Source of the DNA: Amoebophrya sp. A120
Taxonomy: Eukaryota > Sar > Dinophyceae > Syndiniales > Amoebophryaceae
DNA: 64,000 nt
Direction of reading: 5' to 3'
Assembly (NCBI GenBank): GCA_905178155.1
Contig: CAJINV010000014.1
Location: 1,567,984-1,631,983 of the forward strand
Positions within the stretch are counted from its first letter, which is position 1, and each line of letters opens with the position of its first letter. The translations under genes were made by a program, and so were the position numbers. The notes under the pieces are model-generated. The model worked only from the letters and a program-made list of their open reading frames with translations, ran no database searches and was not told the origin of the DNA. Shown here in pieces: positions 22,771 to 30,750 of this stretch.

Positions 22771-23476
22771 CAAGAGCTGAAGCAGGCAGCTGCTGGGGCT
22801 ATGTGTTGAGCTTTTTAGGACTTGGTAACTAGACTGAGGTACCGCCCATGCTGTTTGGTCTGATGGATGTTTACGCGCGTAAAGCGGTCTCGACGAATTG
22901 GCTGGACATACTGTGTGGCTCAGCCGCTGGAGGCGGCGAGTCGGTCGAGAACCTTACGCGGCCGCAGGTGACTGAGATTGGCATGACCGTAGTCACGCCG
23001 GGAGGGATGCCGCACAGGCCTCCCGCCCCTATTCTCTTGGTCTTTTTCTGCCCACCCTGACTCTGACCCCATCTAGGGCCAGACATGTCGCGGCCTCCAG
23101 TGAGGCGTCAGGAGTCTCTCTGTATGGTCTTAGTCTTGCCACGGCACGTGCGCATGCATCCTAATGACAACGTACCACCGCCCTTCCAAGAGTATAGTCT
23201 AGCTCACATCAGAGCCAAAGGCTATGTGTGCTCTAGGGGTGAGGCCCACTGCCCGCCCCGCCACTTCTGAAGGACGCTCACGGTGCGTTTCAGCGTTAGG
23301 GTGTGCGCTCGCGCACCACCAAACGGCGACCCAACCCCCCCTCCGGGGGTGGGGGCCGCTGTAGGCATCCATCGGCCCGTGAACGGACGAAGACCATACA
23401 GTATGGGCATTGGCACCTGCATAATAGTTACAGTAAAGCTGGCGTCCTCATCTGCTCCGTCTAGTACAACTCTAAA
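22771..23476 (+). other. Intergenic up to the retrotransposon
   Basis: No supported gene. A GC-rich stretch (about 23280-23400) carries a small palindrome CCCCCCCTCCGGGGGTGGGG, and an inverted pair GTATGGTCTT / AAGACCATAC lies near 23121 and 23389. Origin is unknown, possibly an older repeat. Confidence 0.4.
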
Positions 23477-23713
23477 TGTAGGCATGCAGATCAAATCACC
23501 ATGTAGATCTGATGACACGACTGAAATACGATGCAAATCCCCCCTGAAATCCACGATCCACAAATCACATCATGAGCGAAGAGCGATGTACACAGAGCGA
23601 TGATGATGAAATGATGATGATGTTCTTGTGCCTTTTCCCATGCTGACAGTTACGTGGATGCTAGTACAGTAGGTAGTCGCACCCTACCTACATGGTGTAT
23701 TAGTGTTCTAACA
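23477..23713 (+). repeat. 5' LTR (237 bp)
   Basis: Starts TGTAGGCATGCAG and ends GTGTTCTAACA, i.e. TG...CA termini. By eye it is identical to 29667-29903, indicating a young insertion. Confidence 0.95.
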
Positions 23714-23849
23714 ATCTTGAGCCCTGTGCTTAGAGAGCTAAACCCCCGGGTTTAGTTATAATTTTTTTTTGTTTATCCCCTTGGGTTTTACACTTGGACG
23801 CGCCTGGTTTTAGACTTTGAAAAATTTCGAAAAACTAGGAACCACAAAC

Positions 23850-26800
23850 ATGGCCACCGGCAACGAGAAGGATCCCCCGCCGAAGATGGCCACGAAGTTG
23901 GAGGCGGCGGAAGATTGGGCGCGCTGGAGTTTTGACCTCTTCCGCATCTTGGAAGGGTACCCGCGCAACCCGCCCCCGACCTCCACCGCCGTCGGCGCCT
24001 CCTCTTCTTCCTCCGCCCCGTCCTCGGGAGCTGGTACAGCCTGGAAGGATTGGGCCGAACTTTATGCGGATTACCGGAAGGATATCGCTAGCGGCACGGA
24101 TATCCCGACCGCCTTGGCGAAAATCGAAACCGCTCCCAGTTGGAACAGCTGGACCGCGAAACCGCTCGCCGCCATGATTTCGCAAAGTTGTGGACCGGAC
24201 CCCCACCAAATTTTGCGCGCGATCACCGGCCCGCAGCCTACGCACCTGCTTCGCATGGTTTGGGCGCTCGAAAATAAGTACGCCAGTCAGAAGATGGCCA
24301 CCCGCTTCGCTGCTGTCGTGGAACTTATCCGCATGCGGATGAACCCCGGCGAGTTTGCGGACGAATACGCTAACCGCGTGCGCGCTGTCTTCCGCGAGAA
24401 GCTTGGCGGAAAAATTTTGCTGCCTGAGTTCTTAGCCGGCTGCATTTTGTCCGGACTTCCCGACAACTTCGCCCCGACCGTTGCCACGCTCATGGCCAAC
24501 GAGGTGACCGACGCCGATCGCATCACCACCACCCTCCGCGAGTTCCAGCGCGTTGCCGGCGAAACCAAGACCGAAGACAGCAAGGCCAACAGCGCCAAGG
24601 TTGTCGCCTTGGAGAAGAGCCAGGAAAAATTGCGGAAGGAGTTGGCAAGCGTTAAGGCGATCGCCAACAAAGGCAAAGGCAAAACGCAGAAGCCGGAGGA
24701 CACCCAGAAGGCTAAGCGCTGCCAATTTTGCCGGCACAAGGGCCACGACGTGAGCGAGTGCCGCAAGAAGAAGGCCGCCGACGCGAAGAAGACCGCGAGC
24801 GGAACCCCGCCCGGCACCGGTAAGAACAAGAAGGCAGGAGCGAACTGCGCGCGCGTTTTCCCGCTGCAGGTCACCGCCGAGGACGAAACCACCAACAAGC
24901 GCCCGCGCGCCCGGTCGGGTTCTTTGTCTTCTGTTGCCTCCCTGCTCTCCTCCTCGGAATCCCAGGAGCAGACGACCGCGAGCAACACCAAGAAGGCAAA
25001 CACCAACAGCGCCGCCGCTGTTGTCGTCCACACCGCCGAAAAGAAGACCGCGACCGCCCCCGTCCAGCTTCCGGAGCTGAATGGGATCACCAACGGCGTC
25101 ACGGTGGGAAAGAAGAAAAACACGCCTTGGGGCTTGTCGGATACCCTGCCCATGTTTGTGCGCGAGCACGAGCATCGGATGGCCACCGATGAGAACTATG
25201 CGAGAAAGGCGGTCGAGTTGCCTTACACTCTTGCAGGAGAAAAGGCGGAACAAGTTCGAAAGTTCTACGAAACGCGTCAACCACAGCAAAACAAGAACAG
25301 TGTGAACCAGGGATACTGCGAGCGTGCTCCGCTCGGTGTGCGTTCTCCGCACCTAAAAACAGTCAATTTTTACTTGGCCAGTGTTCTGCTCGCTCTGCTT
25401 CTGTCGGTTTTGTGGTTCTTCGTGTTTGTGTGTTTTACGTTTTTGAACTGCCCCACCCTCGTGATTGGAAGTCCAATCTACCGATTTACATCGTGTCTTG
25501 TGAGAGCTGCGATGCAAATCTGGAATCTTTTCGGTCCCTGCCCCCCCAAGATTTTGAAGAAATTCGGAATCTCACTCCCCCGGAATTCTTTCAAGAAATT
25601 GAATTCCAGGAGGTTGCTACGACTTCCCTCGTATGCCGCCGGTTGTGCCGCGTATACGAGTCTTCCGAACGTCCTTAACTCCTCCAGGCACGCGCGCGCG
25701 CACTTCGTGCAGCAGCCGAAAGCCAAGGATGGACTTCGAGTTTTGAAAGTCATCACGGACAGTGGTGCTACGCACCACATGTTCCCGCATGAGTCAATGT
25801 TTGAGAGCTTTACCGGAGAAACCGTGAGTCTCACAACAGCTGACGGCGAATGCTCTGAGCCTGCGAAAATCGGAATTCTCAAGCCCAATAACTTGGGTGC
25901 CCGGGTTGCGTTGTACCACCCTGCGTTGCAGGTTTGCCTGCTTTCTGTCGAAACGATGGCGCAGGATGGTGGATCGTACTACCACGCGAAAGAAGAACGA
26001 TGGATCCAGGATGCCTCGGGCTATCGCCACACGGTCAAAATACGCCAAAAGCTTCCTTGCGTGGGTTTCTACCTCTTGGAAGGCGAGGCGTTGGCGAACG
26101 TGATTGGAAACCAGAACTCCTGCTCCGCCTTGCGGTTACACCAAAGGCTTGGGCATTTAGGAGTTCAAGGCATCAAGGTTCATTGCCCTGACTGCGCTGT
26201 TTCTAAGTCCTATGGTTCTCAACAGCATCGAAAGGTCCGCCCCGCGACCTATCTCCACAAGGAGTGGATGGACCAAGTTGAGACGGATTTCTTCTCCGGA
26301 GGATTACCCGCTTCCATGGATGGGAACACAATCTGCATTACGCTCCGGGACTCAGCCACAGACTGGCTCGAACCTTGGGGCATTACAGACAAAGCGCAAT
26401 GTGGCAAGGTCCTTCGGGACTTTGCGACACAGGTCGGGGTCCCCAAGGTCGCTCGTTGTGACAATGAGCCCGTGTTGAAAGGCATGGAAGGACCATGGAA
26501 AGAAGCCTGTCGGGAAATCAATTGCGTCGCTGGCCACAGCGTTCCACGAGAGCCGCAAGGCAATGGGAACGTGGAGCGCTGGCACAGAACCCTTGGGGAC
26601 GGTCTTCGGGCCAACCTTCAAGGAGTAGATCCCCGGCTCTGGGATTGGTGTGCGCGCTACGTTGCGTATGTCAAGAACCGAGTGCAGCGGAAAACCAAGC
26701 TCCCTGCCCCTTTCTACAAGCGTTTTGGCCGTCAGGCCGATGTCAAACACCTTCGCCGCTTTGGGTGCGTTGCGTATGTTCGCAAGCACATTCCAAGCGA

Positions 26801-29279
26801 CAAAGCCGAGAGCACAAAGTTGGTTGACCGCTATGAAAAGGGAATCTTCCTCGGATATTCCAGGGAGTCTAGCTCGTACGTGGTAGGTGTTTTCCACCAT
26901 GATGCACGCGCTAAGAGCGGCCAGAGATGGACGACAGTCGAATCTCGGTCGGTCAAGTTCGACGAGGACACGTTAGTGCCCAATGTCAACGCCCTTCGGA
27001 AACCGGATAAAGAACCGTCGCAGAGGCAAGCCCCAAACGCCGACGATTCCGCTGGAGCAGTGAGAAGCGATTCCGATCGCCTTCGCGCCGCGCTTGAGGA
27101 AGTCGAAAAGCGTTGGAAGCAAACTTCTGAGGGGGTTGAAGAACCGGCTCTGAAACGGAGAAAAACGGAGTCGCCCCCCCCGGCGCCGGAAACGGCCCAG
27201 GGCGGAGACAAAGAAAACGAGTCTGCCGGAAGTCCCACCGACGGCGACGGCCGTGGTGCGGCGCCCGCAGATGGTCCCGCGCAGGAAGGAGGAAACTCAG
27301 CTCCTGTCGCCCCACAAGTTGCGCCCCAGGTAGCGCCGCCGGACGTTTCAAAGTTGATCGATGACGACCTCAACCCCTACACGTTAGTGGAAAAAGACGG
27401 CGTCACCATCAAGAAAAGAAACCGTCGCGGACGGCCCAAGGGCCTCACTCGCGCACAATGCCCCCACTGGCGTAAGCCCGGTCGGAAGCCCAAGCAGCCA
27501 ACAGCTTCGGACCTTGTGCAGCCCCTTCGAGATCAGCCCCAGGGCAATGGCGCAAAAGCAATTTTTGAAAATGAAATCGCTAGCGCGTTTGTTGCTTCTC
27601 GAGTTTTTGATCAAGAGAAGGATGGCGAGGCGATTTGTTGGACAGTACAAGTCACCAGGGTGGAGGCGTTTACAGGACCAGACGCCGCCAAATGGCTGGA
27701 AGCTGATACGCTAGAGCGTACACAGCTGGAAGCACTTAAGTGCTGGAGGCCGTTACAAGATGGCGAATTCGGTAAGGACGACGAGATCATCCCGGCCGTT
27801 GTGATTTACACTCGCAAACGGTGCGGAAGATTCAAGGCCCGCCTTGTTGCACTCGGAAACCGCCAGACGAAAGTCATGCGCGCCGAAGTGTTCTCCCCGA
27901 CCGTTTCCCATGCCGCGACCCGCACCCTGCTGGTTGATGCCGCCGCTTCGGCTAAGTTCGTTGAACAATTCGACATCTCGAATGCGTTCATCCGTTCTGC
28001 CTTAGACGAATCGGATAGAGTTTTTGTTCGCTTACCCAAACACTGGAGCACGGACCCCCGTGGCGACAAAGTCAGACTTTTGAAATCCTTATACGGACTC
28101 AAAATTGCGCCACGCAAGTGGTATGATACGTATGCCGCGTATCTTCTGGAAGACGGCTGGAAACGCTGCCCCCAGGAACCCGGACTATTCAAGAAGAATG
28201 GGCTGACGCTGGCCATCTACGTTGATGACTCTCTCATCTCGGGCGAGAATTTCGGCGAGGTGTCCGCCGCCTGCGCCCGTATCCTTGGTAAGTTCGAAGG
28301 CAAACTTATCCCCGCAGAGAAAGAAGGCTCTTTCGATGTTCGGGACATCCTTGGCGTTCGTATGCGTTACGATCGGCAACGGAAGACCTTGCGTCTTGAT
28401 TTGGAGAAAGCCATCAAGAAGCTTGCGGAAAAGTTCAAAATCGACGCTGGAAAGCCACTTTCCACGCCGTGCGTTTACACCGACTTTGATGAAGGAAAGC
28501 CGCTGCCGGATTACCCGCTGCGTAGCCTCATCGGGGGACTGCAGTACATTGCAACCATGGCCCGCCCAGATTGCATGTTCGCAGTGAACAGGGTCGCACG
28601 AGCTCAAGTCAAGCCTACAGCTTCTGTCGTGACAGCGGCAAAGCGCGTAGTCAGGTACTTGCTGCAGACTTCCCATGTCGTTCTAGAGTACACACCGGAA
28701 CGGGAGCGGGAATTTCGCAAGCAATATACTGAAGTGCTTGAGGAGCAGAATTCCAGACAGTCCCTCCCGGATTTTGTAGGATTCAGCGATGCAGATTTTG
28801 CTGGGTGTTCCGTCACCCTCCGCAGCAGCAGTGGAAGCATTCTCTTTTTCAGGGGCATGCCCATCGCTTGGTCTAGCAAGCGCCAGACACTTCGCGCATA
28901 CTCAACATGCGAGAGCGAGTACATTGCCCTCTTCGACACGTTGAAGCTATCGCAGGCTCAGGGGTATCTGGAGTGGCTCGATGAAAATCAGTCTCTTCCC
29001 GGTATTCTCTTTGTGGACAACAAATCTGCAATCGAAGTTGCGCGCTCGGAGTTACCAACCAAGAAGACGAAACACTTCTTGCTCCGTTTTCACGAAGTCA
29101 AGGATCACGTCGAAAACATCGCGCACGTACCCACCGGCGTGAACAAGGCTGATCCCTTGACCAAACCAATGGGAAATCCTTTGCTGTGTTTCCACGCGTG
29201 CGCCCACCCATCTATTGACTTAGATGACAGCAAGATAGGTCTGCCGGCTGTCTACGCCGCCTCGGTTTTCGAATCGTAG
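23850..29279 (+). CDS. Copia Gag-Pol polyprotein
   Basis: A single open frame from ATG 23850 to TAG 29279. Gag helices (UBN2-like region, TTTLREFQRVAGE) are followed by a CCHC zinc knuckle CQFCRHKGHDVSEC (24720-24761). The aspartic protease motif DSGATHHM is near 25758. The pre-integrase HH-CC region (LHQRLGHLG...CPDC, about 26140-26200) and integrase core (DFFSGG, DNEPVLKG, NVERWHR) follow. Reverse transcriptase has FDISNAFIRS and the catalytic YVDD (28218-28229). RNase H has FSDADFAGC, ESEYIAL and KHFLLRFH. The uninterrupted frame suggests competence. An odd hydrophobic, gag-unrelated stretch (about 25340-25690, containing LASVLLALLLSVLWFFVFV) sits between the zinc knuckle and the protease. 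Antisense ORFs of about 300 codons over gag are shadows of GC-biased codons. Confidence 0.95.
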   Translation: MATGNEKDPPPKMATKLEAAEDWARWSFDLFRILEGYPRNPPPTSTAVGASSSSSAPSSGAGTAWKDWAELYADYRKDIASGTDIPTALAKIETAPSWNSWTAKPLAAMISQSCGPDPHQILRAITGPQPTHLLRMVWALENKYASQKMATRFAAVVELIRMRMNPGEFADEYANRVRAVFREKLGGKILLPEFLAGCILSGLPDNFAPTVATLMANEVTDADRITTTLREFQRVAGETKTEDSKANSAKVVALEKSQEKLRKELASVKAIANKGKGKTQKPEDTQKAKRCQFCRHKGHDVSECRKKKAADAKKTASGTPPGTGKNKKAGANCARVFPLQVTAEDETTNKRPRARSGSLSSVASLLSSSESQEQTTASNTKKANTNSAAAVVVHTAEKKTATAPVQLPELNGITNGVTVGKKKNTPWGLSDTLPMFVREHEHRMATDENYARKAVELPYTLAGEKAEQVRKFYETRQPQQNKNSVNQGYCERAPLGVRSPHLKTVNFYLASVLLALLLSVLWFFVFVCFTFLNCPTLVIGSPIYRFTSCLVRAAMQIWNLFGPCPPKILKKFGISLPRNSFKKLNSRRLLRLPSYAAGCAAYTSLPNVLNSSRHARAHFVQQPKAKDGLRVLKVITDSGATHHMFPHESMFESFTGETVSLTTADGECSEPAKIGILKPNNLGARVALYHPALQVCLLSVETMAQDGGSYYHAKEERWIQDASGYRHTVKIRQKLPCVGFYLLEGEALANVIGNQNSCSALRLHQRLGHLGVQGIKVHCPDCAVSKSYGSQQHRKVRPATYLHKEWMDQVETDFFSGGLPASMDGNTICITLRDSATDWLEPWGITDKAQCGKVLRDFATQVGVPKVARCDNEPVLKGMEGPWKEACREINCVAGHSVPREPQGNGNVERWHRTLGDGLRANLQGVDPRLWDWCARYVAYVKNRVQRKTKLPAPFYKRFGRQADVKHLRRFGCVAYVRKHIPSDKAESTKLVDRYEKGIFLGYSRESSSYVVGVFHHDARAKSGQRWTTVESRSVKFDEDTLVPNVNALRKPDKEPSQRQAPNADDSAGAVRSDSDRLRAALEEVEKRWKQTSEGVEEPALKRRKTESPPPAPETAQGGDKENESAGSPTDGDGRGAAPADGPAQEGGNSAPVAPQVAPQVAPPDVSKLIDDDLNPYTLVEKDGVTIKKRNRRGRPKGLTRAQCPHWRKPGRKPKQPTASDLVQPLRDQPQGNGAKAIFENEIASAFVASRVFDQEKDGEAICWTVQVTRVEAFTGPDAAKWLEADTLERTQLEALKCWRPLQDGEFGKDDEIIPAVVIYTRKRCGRFKARLVALGNRQTKVMRAEVFSPTVSHAATRTLLVDAAASAKFVEQFDISNAFIRSALDESDRVFVRLPKHWSTDPRGDKVRLLKSLYGLKIAPRKWYDTYAAYLLEDGWKRCPQEPGLFKKNGLTLAIYVDDSLISGENFGEVSAACARILGKFEGKLIPAEKEGSFDVRDILGVRMRYDRQRKTLRLDLEKAIKKLAEKFKIDAGKPLSTPCVYTDFDEGKPLPDYPLRSLIGGLQYIATMARPDCMFAVNRVARAQVKPTASVVTAAKRVVRYLLQTSHVVLEYTPEREREFRKQYTEVLEEQNSRQSLPDFVGFSDADFAGCSVTLRSSSGSILFFRGMPIAWSSKRQTLRAYSTCESEYIALFDTLKLSQAQGYLEWLDENQSLPGILFVDNKSAIEVARSELPTKKTKHFLLRFHEVKDHVENIAHVPTGVNKADPLTKPMGNPLLCFHACAHPSIDLDDSKIGLPAVYAASVFES

Positions 29280-29666
29280 TCCGTCTTCCGCGTGTCACAC
29301 TCGAAGGCTACACATGCCTGCGGAATTGTGTAGGATTCTAGTGCCCGTCTGATTTTCCTTCATCCGCGCCCAAAACTTCCACAAGTTTCTGAGGGGGGGA
29401 GGTTTTTCATCAGTTTCGTGGTTTCTCTTTGTGCCGTAGCCATGCGTTTTTCCGTGGTGTTTTCGCCAAAGATGCTAGATTTGAGTTTGCATGAGGAGCG
29501 CACAGTCATCGTAGCATCGGGATTCAGGGGTTGTGTATTTGGTCAGTGTGTCTATTTCTTAGGATTTTGCAATACCTATTTTCTTACTGTGTCTTTCCAC
29601 TACACCATTACCGTTCCATCCTGTCACTAGGGGGAATGTAGGCAAGTGCTTAGACATGAGGGGGAA

Positions 29667-29903
29667 TGTAGGCATGCAGATCAAATCACCATGTAGATCT
29701 GATGACACGACTGAAATACGATGCAAATCCCCCCTGAAATCCACGATCCACAAATCACATCATGAGCGAAGAGCGATGTACACAGAGCGATGATGATGAA
29801 ATGATGATGATGTTCTTGTGCCTTTTCCCATGCTGACAGTTACGTGGATGCTAGTACAGTAGGTAGTCGCACCCTACCTACATGGTGTATTAGTGTTCTA
29901 ACA
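29667..29903 (+). repeat. 3' LTR (237 bp)
   Basis: Same sequence and length as 23477-23713. It is directly preceded by the purine tract and followed by TSD CTAAA. Confidence 0.95.
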
Positions 29904-30750
29904 CTAAACCTAATGACGAGAACTCTACAACTAGAACTAAACGCTGTCGCTTTTACATAATGATAATCTTCAAGCTTGGAGGACGATTTGTTTCGTATTC
30001 AAAAATGTTGTCGCAGCTGGAACAAGAATGAACCCGTGCAACACGAGGACACAGCTCTGCAAGTTCTGTTAGTTCACTATTGAAGACCCAAGCACGGTCC
30101 TCTCTTGCGCGGCCGTGAGTGTTCCTCATAAAAAGACTAGAACGTCACATAAATGCTTTGATACGATAATCGTACGACGACACGACAGCTCATATACAAA
30201 GACAAAAATTTCAATTCATCGGTTGAAGATTACAAAACCAAAAAGGTATACGTAAAGCACCAGCGCCCTCCCACTTGAAGATCGGTCGTTTTCGTACCAA
30301 GATTCGTTCTTCGGCGTGGTTCTGGTTTTCGTTCTCGTATGCACATCGTTCTCCTTTCGTCCTGGTGGTCGTCGCTCCGTGATTTTCAAGTCTGCTTTTG
30401 TCGCTCACAAACCTCTCATCTCGAACACACCTGTCAGGATCCCCCCACGTTTATTATGAATTCATCCCATTGATACCTACGATAACGATATTCAAGAAGG
30501 AGCAACAGGCTCCTGCGACTTCTGAAGCATGAGACACCAATACTAGCATTAGCCCGAACTACTCGTAAGCTCGTCGCGCTGCGAACTATATGAAGTTGAA
30601 ATAATCTATCTCAACATGAGCCTCGGTTTTATTCAAGTTGAATTATGTTAAATCACACTCATTCGTCGTCAGCTCCTGCATGGCATTCAGTGTAAAAGTC
30701 GTGATATTAGTTTGAACTTCATCTCAGAACCAACGAATCAAATCACAAAC
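29904..30750 (+). other. Intergenic, no supported gene
   Basis: Between the retrotransposon TSD and the membrane-protein gene. Only short ORFs, and nothing else recognised. Confidence 0.5.

Larger units (their letters stand above)
23477..29903 (+). mobile_element. Intact Ty1/copia LTR retrotransposon
   Basis: Two 237-bp LTRs enclose one long ORF, flanked by an exact TSD CTAAA (23472-23476 and 29904-29908). Domain order gag, protease, integrase, RT, RNase H is copia-type. A purine tract GAGGGGGAA (29658-29666) abuts the right LTR and is partly duplicated about 35 bp upstream. A clear tRNA primer site after the left LTR was not identified. It lies between genes, not in an intron. Confidence 0.95.

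Noticed and set aside
24287-25352. Antisense ORFs of about 300 codons over the copia gag
   Set aside because: The sense strand has clear gag and CCHC motifs. The antisense frames follow from GC-biased codons and carry no domain.
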